From an uncultured Bacteroidales bacterium (GTDB lineage: Bacteria > Bacteroidota > Bacteroidia > Bacteroidales > UBA932), in assembly GCA_900319855.1 (NCBI GenBank), contig ONQC01000001.1, positions 1-64,000 of the forward strand: a DNA stretch of 64,000 nucleotides, given 5' to 3'. Positions 43,999 to 53,434 of this stretch are shown here, piece after piece. Under the pieces are notes generated by a model. The model was not told where the DNA came from, searched no databases, and was given only the letters and a program-made list of their open reading frames with translations. A program made the translations under genes and the position numbers. Position 1 is the stretch's first letter. Each line of letters opens with the position of its first letter.

Positions 43999-44006
43999 TA
44001 AATTTG
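43999..44006 (+). promoter_or_regulatory. -7 element of ispD
   Basis: TAAATTTG, 20 nt before the ispD ATG. No clear -33 TTTG. Confidence 0.55.
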
Positions 44007-44026
44007 CCGGGTAATTCCTACGGAAT

Positions 44027-44731
44027 ATGGCAAAAGAATTCTACCTCGTCGTAACGGCCGGCGGCATGGGTCTCCGGATGGGGGCGGACCGCCCCAAACA
44101 GTTCCTTTCCCTCGACGATGTCCCTGTGCTGCGGGCGACGATCGAACGGTTCCGGGAAGCCCTTCCGGAAGCCCGGATCGTGACGGTCTTGCCGAAAGAC
44201 TGGCTGGGCTGGTGGCGGGACTACTGCCTGGGGAAGAATTTCACGGTGCCGCAGACGCTGGTTTCCGGAGGGATTACGCGGTTCCATTCGGTGCGGAACG
44301 CCCTGGCCCGGGTGCCGGACGGGGTGGTCGTGGCGATCCATGACGGGGTCCGGCCTTTCATTTCCGCGGCCAAGATCCGCGAGATGGCCGGCCTGATGGA
44401 AGACGGCCGGAGGGCCTTGGTCCCGGTGCTTCCCTCCACGGATACCCTGCGGGCATTGGAGGAAGGGCCGGATGGTCTGCAGGTTATTGAGGGCCAGCAT
44501 GTTGACCGAACGAAAATCTGGCGGGTCCAGACCCCGCAGCTCTTTCTCTCCGAAGACCTCAAAGCCGCCTACCGGCAAGCCTATGACCCCGCCTATACCG
44601 ACGATGCTTCCGTCGCCGCCGCATATGGAATACCGCTTACCTTCTGCCAAGGAGAGCGGTTCAATCTGAAACTTACAACCCCCGAAGACCTCCTTTTCGC
44701 CCAGGCGATCGAAGCGCTTCGCGGGAAGTGA
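44027..44731 (+). CDS. ispD: 2-C-methyl-D-erythritol 4-phosphate cytidylyltransferase
   Basis: A 234-residue enzyme of the MEP isoprenoid pathway, making CDP-ME from MEP and CTP. The nucleotide-binding start is VTAGGMGLRMGADRPKQFL, with VAIHDGVRPFIS in the middle and the C-terminal LTTPEDLLFAQAI. These match IspD; a TarI/ribitol cytidylyltransferase role is less likely. Its stop lies 4 nt from the end of the convergent lrp gene, with no hairpin between. Confidence 0.93.
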   Translation: MAKEFYLVVTAGGMGLRMGADRPKQFLSLDDVPVLRATIERFREALPEARIVTVLPKDWLGWWRDYCLGKNFTVPQTLVSGGITRFHSVRNALARVPDGVVVAIHDGVRPFISAAKIREMAGLMEDGRRALVPVLPSTDTLRALEEGPDGLQVIEGQHVDRTKIWRVQTPQLFLSEDLKAAYRQAYDPAYTDDASVAAAYGIPLTFCQGERFNLKLTTPEDLLFAQAIEALRGK

Positions 44732-44735
44732 TGTA

Positions 44736-45224
44736 TTATTTGTTGAAAGTTGTATTCTTATAGTCCTTAACCCAGACCTGGCGGTCGATGGCCTCGTCGA
44801 GGGCGATCATCGTGTCGGTGGCCAGGATGAAGGGAATCTTCTGGATCGTGTTGAGCAGCACCTCCATGAGGTGGTCGTTGTCGAAGCAGTAAAGCTTCAC
44901 CAGAAGGGCGTATTTGCCGGTTACGAAATGGCATTCGACGACTTCGGGTATCTGGCGCAGGGAGGCGACGACTTCGTTATACTTGCTGGCTTCCGAGAGG
45001 GAGATGCTGACGAAGGCGCAGATGTTGAGGCCGAGGGCCTGGGGTTTGACCAGCAGCCTGGATCCGGTAATGACGCCATTGGCTTCCAGTCGTTTCACGC
45101 GCTGGTGGATGGCTGCGCCGGAAACGCCGCATTCACGGGCGATCTCAAGGAAAGGCATTCTCGCATTCTTTACGAGGAAGCCGAGAATCTTCTGGTCAGT
45201 TGCGTCGATGTGGTAATTTGCCAT
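44736..45224 (-). CDS. Lrp/AsnC-family transcriptional regulator
   Basis: A 162-residue feast/famine regulator. The winged helix-turn-helix is DATDQKILGFLVKNARMPFL followed by IARECGVSGAAIHQRVKRLE, and the C-terminal RAM domain begins ICAFVSISLS with the ligand pocket around ECHFVTGKYALLVKLYC. Target genes are not evident; neighbours are topA and ispD. Such proteins often sense amino acids. Confidence 0.92.
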   Translation of the reverse strand: MANYHIDATDQKILGFLVKNARMPFLEIARECGVSGAAIHQRVKRLEANGVITGSRLLVKPQALGLNICAFVSISLSEASKYNEVVASLRQIPEVVECHFVTGKYALLVKLYCFDNDHLMEVLLNTIQKIPFILATDTMIALDEAIDRQVWVKDYKNTTFNK

Positions 45225-45255
45225 AGTTCGTTACAATTTATAAGTCTTGTTTTCG

Positions 45256-45263
45256 CAAAAATA
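45256..45263 (-). promoter_or_regulatory. -7 element of the lrp gene
   Basis: TATTTTTG on the minus strand, 31 nt before the ATG. Confidence 0.5.
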
Positions 45264-45316
45264 ACCAAATTATTTAAAAAACGTATTTTTAAAGGGGCAA
45301 AAGATCGATTTATAAG

Positions 45317-45345
45317 AAAAAAATCCGTCCAAATGAACGGATTTT
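45317..45345 (-). terminator. Terminator after topA
   Basis: A 9-bp stem (AAAATCCGT with ACGGATTTT) around an 8-nt loop, followed on the minus strand by a T-run. It lies 40 nt below the topA stop. Confidence 0.75.
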
Positions 45346-45385
45346 CAGAATATCGGATATAAATATTCGAAATCAAATCAGAAGG

Positions 45386-47704
45386 TCAAGCCTTCTTTCC
45401 GCCCTTCCTGCGGTATCCTCCGGAGGTGGGCTTTGCCTCGGCGATAATGGCCTTGCAGGCCTCTTCGGTCAGGGTTGCGGCATCGGTTCCCTTCGGGATC
45501 CGGTAGTTGGACCCGGCGGCCTTGATGTACGGACCGTAACGGCCGTTGATGACCTGGATGTCGCCCCATTCGGCCATGACGGCGTTCTCCGGGGCCTTGT
45601 TGCGGCCGGCCTCGATGGCGGCGATGCATTCCTCCAGGCTGACTTTCAGCGGATCGGCTTTTTTGGGCAGGGAGAAGTTCTGGTCGCCGAATTTCAGGTA
45701 GGGACCGAAACGGCCCTTGGTCGCGATGACCGGAATGCCTTCATATTGTCCGACGGTGCGGGGCAGTTCAAACAGTTTGAGCGCTTCTTCCAGGGTGATA
45801 TTCTCGATCAGCTGGCCGGGACCCAGGTGGGCGAACTGGCGGTTTTCACCCTCGCCTTTCTGGATGTACGGGCCGTATTGGCCGAATTTCGCCACCAGCG
45901 GCTGTCCGTCTTTCGGATCGTTGCCCAGCGCCCGCTCGACATGGTTGTACTGGTGATCGGACAGCACCTCTCCGACCTTGGCGTGGAACGGGGTATAGAA
46001 TTCGCGGATGACGTTGTTCCAGACTTTCTTCCCCTCGGCGACCTCGTCGAAATCATTTTCCACGTCCGCCGTGAAATGATAGTTCATGACGGTGTCGAAG
46101 TTGGCCACCAGGTAATCGGTCACGATCATGCCGATCTCCTGCGGCAGCAGTTTGCCCTTCTCGGCGCCGACGACTTCGGTCTTGACGCCTTCCTTGATCT
46201 CGGAGCCCTTGAGGGTCAGGTTGGTGACGGGGACTTTTTCGCCGTCCTTGTCACCCCGGACGATGTAGCCGCGACCGGTGGTCAGGGTGGTGATGGTCGG
46301 AGCATAGGTGGACGGACGGCCGATGCCGAGCTCCTCGAGTTTCTTGACGAGGGTCGCTTCCGAGTAGCGTGCGGGCGGTGCCGTGAACTTGCATTCGGCC
46401 GTGATGCCCTTTGCGTCCATGATATCGCCTTCGTGGAGTTCGGGGAGGATGACCTCTTCATCTTCTGCGGCCGGGTCGTCGGAACCTTCGAGGTAGACCT
46501 TCAGGAAACCGTCGAAGAGGACCTGGGTCGCCTGGACGGCGAATTTCTCGCTCCGGCGGTCGGAAGCGACCTTGATGTCGGTGCGGAGCACGCGGGCGTC
46601 GGTCATCTGGGAAGCGACGGTCCGCTTCCAGATGAGGGCATAGAGCTTGCGCTCCTGCGGCGTACCTTCGATATCGGTATTCTCAATATAGGTAGGACGG
46701 ATGGCCTCGTGGGCTTCCTGGGCGCCCTTGCTGTGGGTCTTGTACTGGCGGACTTTGGAATACTGCTTGCCGTAGTGCTCTCCGATGAACTTCTTGGCCG
46801 TATTGATAGCCAGGCCGGAGAGGTTGGTCGAGTCGGTACGCATGTAGGTGATCAGACCGCGTTCATACAGCTGCTGGGCGATGCGCATGGTCGTGCTGAC
46901 CGGGAAATGCAGCTTGCGGGCAGCCTCCTGCTGGAGGGTGGACGTCGTGAACGGGGCGGCCGGGAAACGGACGCCTTCCTTGCGCTCGATGTCGCTGATG
47001 GAGAAGGTGGCTCCGATGCTGTCCTGCAAGAATTTCCGTGCTTCCTCCAGTCCTTTGAAACGGGTATCCAGGGTGGCTTTCACCGTCACGTTCGCAGGCG
47101 TTCCTTCCGGATGGAAGAGGGCGTCGACACGGTAGTAGGCTTCTTTGTTGAATGCCATGATCTCGCGTTCCCGGTCGACGACCAGCCGCAGGGCGACGCT
47201 CTGGACGCGGCCGGCGCTGAGCTTCGGCTGGATCTTGCGCCAGAGGATCGGAGAGAGTTCGAAACCGACGAGACGGTCCAGGACGCGGCGGGCCTGCTGG
47301 GCGTTGACAAGGTTCATGTCAATCGTCCGCGGGTTTTCGACGGCGTGGAGGATGGCGTCCTTGGTGATTTCGTGGAACACGATGCGCCGGGTGTTCTCCG
47401 GCTTCAGCCCGAGGGTCTCATACAGGTGCCAGGAGATGGCTTCTCCTTCCCGGTCTTCATCGGAAGCCAGCCAGACGACCTGGGCTTCCTTGGCGAGTTT
47501 CTTAAGGTCGGCGACGACTTTCTTCTTGTCGGCCGGTACGACATATTCGGGTTTGAAACCGTCTTCGACATCCACGCCCAGTTTCTTTTCCTGCAGGTCC
47601 CGGATGTGGCCGAAACTCGGTTTCACAGTAAAATCCTTTCCCAAAAACTTCTGGATGGTCCCGGCCTTGGCGGGAGACTCCACGATCACCAGATTTCCCT
47701 TCAT
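45386..47704 (-). CDS. topA: DNA topoisomerase I
   Basis: A 772-residue type IA topoisomerase relaxing negative supercoils. The Toprim domain begins LVIVESPAKAGTIQKFLG and carries WLASDEDREGEAISWHL; the active-site tyrosine is in LITYMRTDSTNLS. The C-terminus lacks cysteine zinc fingers and instead has four repeats of the type KFGQYGPYIQKG, GRFGPYLKFGDQ and GRYGPYIKAAGSNYRIPKG, as in other Bacteroidota. A divergent promoter region separates it from the PBP1a gene. Confidence 0.96.
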   Translation of the reverse strand: MKGNLVIVESPAKAGTIQKFLGKDFTVKPSFGHIRDLQEKKLGVDVEDGFKPEYVVPADKKKVVADLKKLAKEAQVVWLASDEDREGEAISWHLYETLGLKPENTRRIVFHEITKDAILHAVENPRTIDMNLVNAQQARRVLDRLVGFELSPILWRKIQPKLSAGRVQSVALRLVVDREREIMAFNKEAYYRVDALFHPEGTPANVTVKATLDTRFKGLEEARKFLQDSIGATFSISDIERKEGVRFPAAPFTTSTLQQEAARKLHFPVSTTMRIAQQLYERGLITYMRTDSTNLSGLAINTAKKFIGEHYGKQYSKVRQYKTHSKGAQEAHEAIRPTYIENTDIEGTPQERKLYALIWKRTVASQMTDARVLRTDIKVASDRRSEKFAVQATQVLFDGFLKVYLEGSDDPAAEDEEVILPELHEGDIMDAKGITAECKFTAPPARYSEATLVKKLEELGIGRPSTYAPTITTLTTGRGYIVRGDKDGEKVPVTNLTLKGSEIKEGVKTEVVGAEKGKLLPQEIGMIVTDYLVANFDTVMNYHFTADVENDFDEVAEGKKVWNNVIREFYTPFHAKVGEVLSDHQYNHVERALGNDPKDGQPLVAKFGQYGPYIQKGEGENRQFAHLGPGQLIENITLEEALKLFELPRTVGQYEGIPVIATKGRFGPYLKFGDQNFSLPKKADPLKVSLEECIAAIEAGRNKAPENAVMAEWGDIQVINGRYGPYIKAAGSNYRIPKGTDAATLTEEACKAIIAEAKPTSGGYRRKGGKKA

Positions 47705-47808
47705 ATCCTGTTCAAATTACTCACAAGGGAGGCAAAAACTCCCCTCATTTTTGGTTTCAAGTTTGCAAAGTAAAGAAGAATTGGGCGATTTTTCCAAATT
47801 TTGTTGCT

Positions 47809-47816
47809 AATTTTGT
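47809..47816 (+). promoter_or_regulatory. -7 element of the PBP1a-ddl-prmC unit
   Basis: TAATTTTG, 65 nt before the PBP1a ATG. On the opposite strand a near-match (TTACTTTG, 47773-47766) with TTTG at 47799-47796 could serve topA. A CCGGCC-TTTA-GGCCGG-like hairpin at about 47840-47859 lies in the leader. Confidence 0.5.
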
Positions 47817-47881
47817 AAACTTATAATAGTGGTATTTCCCGGCCGGCCTTTAGGCCGGAAACACCCCCAAAGAAGATACCT

Positions 47882-50236
47882 ATGACGGATGAGAAGAAAA
47901 AGATAATTACCAAGTGGTTCTGGCGGATTCTCGCCTTTCCGGTGGCGGCCGTGGTCCTGATGCTGCTCTTGGTCTGGGCCTTTGCCGACATCCCTTCGTT
48001 CGAGGAATTGGAGAATCCGGACAGCAAGCTGGCGACCCAGGTGCTGGCGGAGGATGGCGAACTGCTGGCTACCTTCCATATCGAGAACCGTTCCCACGTC
48101 GACTATTTCGACCTGTCGCCGTACCTGATCCAGGCGGCTGTCGCCACCGAAGACGCCCGTTTCTACAAGCACTCCGGCATTGACTACGAGAGTATCGCCC
48201 GCGTGCTGTTCAAGACCCTCCTGAGCCGGGATTCCAGCCAGGGCGGCGGCAGTACGATCACCCAGCAGCTGGCCAAGACCCTGTATCCGCGCAGTGAGAA
48301 CACCAGCAAGATCCCCGGAGCCTACCAGGTCAAGATGGTCTGGACGAAACTCAAGGAGTGGATCACGGCCGTCAAGCTGGAGCGGGATTACACCAAGGAC
48401 GAGATCGTGACCATGTACCTGAACGCGGTCTTTTTCGGCAGTAGCGCCTACGGCGTGAAATCCGCCTCCCAGACGTTCTTCGCCAAGGAACCCAAGGACC
48501 TGACCGTCGAGGAAAGCGCCACGCTGGTGGGCATGGTCAACAAGCCGACCCGCTACAACCCCGCCCTCAATCCCGACAAGGCCCTGGCCCGCCGCAACAC
48601 CGTGATCGCCCGCATGTGCGAGTCCGGCTACCTGACCAAGGCGGAGCGCGACTCGATCCAGCAGATCCCGATCACCCTGTCCTACCAGATCATGGACCAC
48701 AACGCCGGCCTGGCCCCGTATTTCCGTGACATGCTGCGCAAATACATGAACGCCCAGCGCCCCAAGCGTTCCGACTACCAGTTCCGCGAAGACTACTCCG
48801 TGGACTCGCTGCTGTGGCGGGACGACCAGCTCTATGGCTGGCTCAACAAGAATACCAAGCCGGACGGCTCCAAGTATGACCTGGACCGGGACGGCCTCCG
48901 GATCTATACCACCATCAACGCCCGGATGCAGCAGTATGCCGAGGAAGCGATGTCGGAGCATCTTGGAAAAGACCTCCAGCCGGCTTTCTGGCGGGATATC
49001 AAATGGAAGAAGAACAAGCCGTTCTCCAACGATGTCGATGACGAGACCATCGCCCGGCTGATGAACCAGGCCCGCCGCTGGAGCGACCGGTACCGCCTGA
49101 TGAAGAAAGCCGGGAAGACCGACGAAGAGATCATGGCCAGTTTCTCCGTTCCGACGAAAATGCGCCTGTTCTCCTGGGAAGGGAAGGGGTACGTGGACAC
49201 GACCATGACCCCGGATGATTCGATCCGGTATTACAAGTCAATCCTCCGCGCCTCCTTCATGGCGATCGAGCCGGGGACCGGCCATGTCAAAGCCTACATC
49301 GGCGGTCCGAACTACCGCTACTTCAAATACGACAACGTACGCCAGGGCAAGCGGCAGGTCGGTTCGACCATCAAGCCCTTCCTCTATACGCTGGCGATGC
49401 AGGAGGGCATGACCCCCTGCGACCAGACCGTCTGTATTCCGCAGACCTTCATCATCGGCGACCAGACCTGGACGCCGCGCAGTACGGACAAGGACGTCTG
49501 GATCGGAAAGACCGTGACCTTGAAATGGGGCCTGACCCATTCCTCCAACAACATCTCCGCTTACCTGATGAAGAAATTCGGACCGGAAGCGATGGTCCAG
49601 ATGATGCGGAAAATGGGCGTCGGCAGCCATTTCGAAGTGGTTCCCTCTTTGTGCGTAGGTTCGGCGGACGTGTCTGTCTATGAGATGGTTGCGGCCTACA
49701 ACACCTTCCCGTCCAAGGGCGTCTACGTCGATCCGATCTTCGTGACCAAGATCGAGGACAGCCAGGGCAACGTCCTGAGCGAGTTCAACACCCGCCAGCA
49801 CGAAGCCGTCAGCGAAGAGACGGCCTACCTGATGGCCAACCTGATGCAGGGCGTGGTCAACAGCGGAACCGGCTCCCGCCTGCGCAGCGTCTATGCACTC
49901 AAGGGCCAGATCGGCGGCAAGACGGGAACGACCAATGACAACTCGGACGGCTGGTTCATCGGCTACACCCCGACCATCACGGCCGGTATCTGGGTCGGCG
50001 CCGAAGACCGCCAGGTCCATTTCCAGTCCACGGCGCTCGGCGGCGGATCGAATGCCGCCCTCCCGATCTGGGGCCGCTGGATGAAGAAAGTCCTGGCCGA
50101 CGGCACGTTGGGCATTTCGGAGGCCGACACCTTCACGGCGCCTCCGGGCATGAACCTCGACCTGGGCTGTACCGGCGGCGATGACGATGCCCGCGAAACC
50201 GCTGAGCAAAAAGAAGCAGAAGCTTATTTTGATTAA
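47882..50236 (+). CDS. Class A penicillin-binding protein 1a
   Basis: A 784-residue bifunctional peptidoglycan synthase. A membrane helix at about 14-38 is followed by the GT51 glycosyltransferase domain (ATEDARFYKHSGIDYESIAR with the catalytic Glu, GGSTITQQLAKTLYPR, LERDYTKDEIVTMYLNAVFF) and the transpeptidase domain (SxxK in GSTIKPFLYTLA, SxN in THSSNNISAY, KTGTTNDNSDGWFIG). All catalytic motifs are present. It leads an operon with ddl and prmC. Confidence 0.95.
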   Translation: MTDEKKKIITKWFWRILAFPVAAVVLMLLLVWAFADIPSFEELENPDSKLATQVLAEDGELLATFHIENRSHVDYFDLSPYLIQAAVATEDARFYKHSGIDYESIARVLFKTLLSRDSSQGGGSTITQQLAKTLYPRSENTSKIPGAYQVKMVWTKLKEWITAVKLERDYTKDEIVTMYLNAVFFGSSAYGVKSASQTFFAKEPKDLTVEESATLVGMVNKPTRYNPALNPDKALARRNTVIARMCESGYLTKAERDSIQQIPITLSYQIMDHNAGLAPYFRDMLRKYMNAQRPKRSDYQFREDYSVDSLLWRDDQLYGWLNKNTKPDGSKYDLDRDGLRIYTTINARMQQYAEEAMSEHLGKDLQPAFWRDIKWKKNKPFSNDVDDETIARLMNQARRWSDRYRLMKKAGKTDEEIMASFSVPTKMRLFSWEGKGYVDTTMTPDDSIRYYKSILRASFMAIEPGTGHVKAYIGGPNYRYFKYDNVRQGKRQVGSTIKPFLYTLAMQEGMTPCDQTVCIPQTFIIGDQTWTPRSTDKDVWIGKTVTLKWGLTHSSNNISAYLMKKFGPEAMVQMMRKMGVGSHFEVVPSLCVGSADVSVYEMVAAYNTFPSKGVYVDPIFVTKIEDSQGNVLSEFNTRQHEAVSEETAYLMANLMQGVVNSGTGSRLRSVYALKGQIGGKTGTTNDNSDGWFIGYTPTITAGIWVGAEDRQVHFQSTALGGGSNAALPIWGRWMKKVLADGTLGISEADTFTAPPGMNLDLGCTGGDDDARETAEQKEAEAYFD

Positions 50237-50245
50237 TTTCCCATT

Positions 50246-51262
50246 ATGGCAAAATATTCCAACATAGCAGTCATTTACGGCTCCGACTCCTCCGAGTGGG
50301 AAGTGTCCTGCCGCAGCGGTGAGTATACCGCATCCCGGATCGATGATACGCGTTACAGTATCTTCGAGATTTTCGCCCGTTTCGGCAAATGGCAGCTCGT
50401 GGCCTTCCGCAAGAAGGATTCCATGCGGGTCACGTTCCCGGAAGGCGCCCGTCCGGAGGTCAACAAAAACGACTTCTCGGTCAATGTCTACGGCGAGAAG
50501 ATCCAACTGGAGTATGCCTATATCATGCAGCATGGCAAACCGGGTGAAAACGGCCTGCTCCAAGGCTATTTCGAAATGCTCGGAATTCCGTTCAGCAGCT
50601 GCAGCGCCTTTGTTTCGACGGTCGTCTTTGACAAATATTCCTGCAAGAGTTACCTGCACGGGGTTGATTTCGTCAAGCTGGCGCCGGACGCCCTGGTCCG
50701 CCGGGGCGAGGACGTGGCGGCCTTTGCCGGAAGGGCGGGCGCCAAGCTGGGCTTCCCGGTCTTCGTCAAGCCTACGGACGGCGGATCGAGCTTCGGCATC
50801 ACCAAGGTCAGCCGGCAGGAAGACCTGGTCCCGGCGATTCAGTATGCTTTCTCTGAAGGGCCGACGGTCATCGTGGAGAAGGGCATCTCCGGCCGGGAAT
50901 TCACCTGCGCCGCTTATCGGGATGCAAACGGTATCTGTACCCTTCCGGTCATCGAGATCGTGACGTCCAATGAGTATTTCGACTATGATGCGAAATACAA
51001 TGGCAACAGCCAGGAAATCTGCCCGGCCCCGATTTCGGAAGATCATTCCGACCGGATCCGGCAGACGACCCGCCTGATTTACGAGCGGTTGGGCTGCTCC
51101 GGTGTGGTCCGGATGGATTATATCGATGGGGAAGACGGTCTTTACTTCTTGGAAGTCAATACGATTCCGGGTATGACCAGCGCCTCCCTGGTGCCGAAGA
51201 TGGTCCGGACGGCCGGTTTGGACATGACCGATTTCCTGACCACGATCATAGAGAATTCCTGA
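50246..51262 (+). CDS. ddl: D-alanine--D-alanine ligase
   Basis: A 338-residue ATP-grasp enzyme joining two D-alanines for peptidoglycan. Visible: YGSDSSEWEVSCRSGEYTA at the N-terminus, the serine-loop region FVKPTDGGSSFGITKVS, EKGISGREFTCAAY and the metal-binding LEVNTIPGMTSASLVPKM near the end. The 10-nt spacing from PBP1a supports an envelope operon. VanA-type D-Ala-D-Lac ligase is unlikely from this context. Confidence 0.95.
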   Translation: MAKYSNIAVIYGSDSSEWEVSCRSGEYTASRIDDTRYSIFEIFARFGKWQLVAFRKKDSMRVTFPEGARPEVNKNDFSVNVYGEKIQLEYAYIMQHGKPGENGLLQGYFEMLGIPFSSCSAFVSTVVFDKYSCKSYLHGVDFVKLAPDALVRRGEDVAAFAGRAGAKLGFPVFVKPTDGGSSFGITKVSRQEDLVPAIQYAFSEGPTVIVEKGISGREFTCAAYRDANGICTLPVIEIVTSNEYFDYDAKYNGNSQEICPAPISEDHSDRIRQTTRLIYERLGCSGVVRMDYIDGEDGLYFLEVNTIPGMTSASLVPKMVRTAGLDMTDFLTTIIENS

Positions 51263-51263
51263 T

Positions 51264-52166
51264 ATGCTCCTGACCGAATTCATTTCCCAGGGGACGACGG
51301 CCCTGGAAAGCCTTTACCCGACCAAGGAGGCCCGCACGATCGTGCTGATGCTGTGCGAGCACCTGATCGGCACGAAGAGTTACACCCATATCGTCGAGCC
51401 GGCCTACGAGATCCCGAAAGGCAAGATCAAGGCCCTCGAGACGGATATGGGGCGGCTGGCCAAGGGCGAGCCGATCCAGTATGTCATCGGCAGCAGCGAA
51501 TTTTGCGGACTGACGTTCAAGGTTACGCCCGATGTGCTGATCCCGCGTCCGGAGACGGAACTGCTGGTCCGTGAAGCCATCAAGATCGGATCCCGGATCT
51601 ATCGCATGCGCATTCCGTATGGCAAGTCGGCCGAGCCGGTCCGGATCCTGGACCTGTGCACGGGTTCCGGCTGTATCGCCTGGAAAGTCGCCTTGTCCGT
51701 GCCGACGGCCAAAGTGGTGGCGGTGGATATTTCCGAAGAAGCGCTCAAAGTCGCCCGCAACCAGGATTTCTCCGCGCAGCTGAAGGAGACGGGGGCGACG
51801 GCGCCCCAGTTCGTCAAGATGGATGTGCTGGATACGGAACAGCCGTTTGATTACGGGGAGTTCGACCTGATCCTGAGCAACCCGCCGTATATCATGGAGT
51901 CCGAAAAGAGCGTGCTGCGGCCGAATGTCCTGGAATATGAGCCGGCATCTGCCTTGTTCGTCCCGGATGACGATCCGTTGAAATTCTACCGGGCCATCGC
52001 GGCCTGGAGCAAGCGGCTGCTGGCCCCGGAAGGCAAGTGCCTGACGGAGATCAACGAGGTGCTGGGCGCCCAGACGGAGCTCCTTTTCCGCAAGGAAGGC
52101 TTCTCCACGACGGAGGTCATCAAGGATTTTTACGATAAAAATCGCTTTATTTTCTATCAGAAATAG
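51264..52166 (+). CDS. prmC: Release factor glutamine methyltransferase
   Basis: A 300-residue PrmC/HemK that methylates the GGQ glutamine of release factors 1 and 2. It has an N-terminal helical substrate-binding domain, the GEPIQYVIGSSEFCGL and PRPETELLVREA stretches, SAM-binding LDLCTGSGCIAWKVAL and the catalytic NPPYIMESE. Start 1 nt after the ddl stop (TGA-T-ATG). Confidence 0.95.
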   Translation: MLLTEFISQGTTALESLYPTKEARTIVLMLCEHLIGTKSYTHIVEPAYEIPKGKIKALETDMGRLAKGEPIQYVIGSSEFCGLTFKVTPDVLIPRPETELLVREAIKIGSRIYRMRIPYGKSAEPVRILDLCTGSGCIAWKVALSVPTAKVVAVDISEEALKVARNQDFSAQLKETGATAPQFVKMDVLDTEQPFDYGEFDLILSNPPYIMESEKSVLRPNVLEYEPASALFVPDDDPLKFYRAIAAWSKRLLAPEGKCLTEINEVLGAQTELLFRKEGFSTTEVIKDFYDKNRFIFYQK

Positions 52167-52202
52167 GCCCTGCAGGCCCGTAGGACCGCGTTTTTTTCAC
52201 TT

Positions 52203-52238
52203 AGCCGTTTTCCAGACTTGGAAAACGGCTCTTTTTCT
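52203..52238 (+). terminator. Terminator after prmC
   Basis: A perfect 11-bp stem AGCCGTTTTCC with loop AGACTT, followed by CTTTTTCT. It begins 36 nt after prmC, ending the PBP1a-ddl-prmC unit. Confidence 0.88.
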
Positions 52239-52264
52239 GTTGCTTTGCAGAAAAAAATGAAGCG

Positions 52265-53434
52265 ATGAAAAAAGGAGTGCTGTTGCTTCTCTGTGCGCTG
52301 GTGGCGTGCGAGGAGGTGGACCTTCCGGACGGAAGGATGGAAGAGGCGGCCGTGGTGCCGCTGGAGGATGTTGCACGGATGCTTTCCGTCCTGCCCGTGG
52401 GGCCGGACCAGGTCGGAGAGGTGAAAGACGCCGTCGCGGCGTCCATCGGCAATGGCTATGATGAGGAGTACCGGATGGCCGACTTGTTCCGGAGCCCGGG
52501 TTGCGGGGTCGGGGACCTGGCGACCAAGGCGGAACCGACCCGGACCTATCAGCGGCCGCTCAGGGACCTGATTCGGGAATATGCCGCTTCGGGCACGAAA
52601 ACCGGCGCGTCCGTACCGGACCCGGAACTCCTCAGCCGGTCGGATGTACAGATCTATTGGCCGTATTCAGAGACCGCCTTCCCGGAAGGGGAACTGCCGA
52701 CGGTGACCTTCGATCCGGGTGACGGGTCTTCCGCCAATATCGGATACCGGAGGGGCGTCGACGGGTCGATAGAAGAGGTGATTGTTGACGAAGACTATGC
52801 CCGCCATCATCCGGTCTGGGTGGTCAACCGCAACCAGGACAGTGGTTTCCAGACGCTGGAACTGTTGCGGAAACTCCATCCCGAATGGGGTTCTGGCGGT
52901 GGCGGACTGTCCCTGGTCCCAGCCGGCCCCGCGACGAAAGCGACTGGCGACGGAACGCTCCGGACCCTGGTCTTGAAAAGCTTTACGATGAAACGCCAGT
53001 ACGACCCGTGGCTGGCGGGTGCTTCGGAATTCTTTGTCAAACTGGGCGCGCTGGATGATTTTTCTGCGTCGACCGAAGCCGAATTGCTGCTGTACCAGCC
53101 GCTGATCACCGATTTCATGGTGGTGGTGCGCCGGATGCTGATCGGTCAGCCCCGCCCGCTCAATGCCATGTTGGTTTCCAACTGGACGGAGCAACTCTCG
53201 ACATGTGCCTTGATGATTACGGAGGACGATGGCGGGACGCGGACGAGCTGGAAGACGGAGGGCGAGGTGAAGATCAAGTCCAAGACCTATGGGTTCAGCC
53301 TGTCGATCCCCTTCAATTCCCGCGACGACATTGTCTGGCGGGGCAGCCTGTCACGGAAATACTTCGAGCGCTACAGCAATGTCTCCGGGCATTTCGGCGA
53401 TGTCGACCTCACCTTCGAAATCCTCGAGCGGTAA
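52265..53434 (+). CDS. Unrecognised lipoprotein
   Basis: I do not recognise this 389-residue protein. It begins with a lipoprotein signal (KKGVLLLLCALVAC, Cys15) and then an acidic stretch. Other visible features are a proline- and glycine-rich linker (GSGGGGLSLVPAGPATKATG, about 217-236), and a C-terminal beta-rich half that includes WLAGASEFFVKLG and ends FGDVDLTFEILER. No catalytic motif was found. A possible weak promoter TTGCTTTG is at 52240-52247. It is bounded upstream by the prmC terminator and downstream by the inverted-repeat element that starts 4 nt after its stop. It appears to be a stand-alone gene of the Bacteroidales accessory lipoprotein kind. Confidence 0.8.
   Translation: MKKGVLLLLCALVACEEVDLPDGRMEEAAVVPLEDVARMLSVLPVGPDQVGEVKDAVAASIGNGYDEEYRMADLFRSPGCGVGDLATKAEPTRTYQRPLRDLIREYAASGTKTGASVPDPELLSRSDVQIYWPYSETAFPEGELPTVTFDPGDGSSANIGYRRGVDGSIEEVIVDEDYARHHPVWVVNRNQDSGFQTLELLRKLHPEWGSGGGGLSLVPAGPATKATGDGTLRTLVLKSFTMKRQYDPWLAGASEFFVKLGALDDFSASTEAELLLYQPLITDFMVVVRRMLIGQPRPLNAMLVSNWTEQLSTCALMITEDDGGTRTSWKTEGEVKIKSKTYGFSLSIPFNSRDDIVWRGSLSRKYFERYSNVSGHFGDVDLTFEILER

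Noticed and set aside
45746-47773. A 675-codon plus-strand frame opposite topA
   Set aside because: Shadow of the conserved topoisomerase gene, with no start context or domain.
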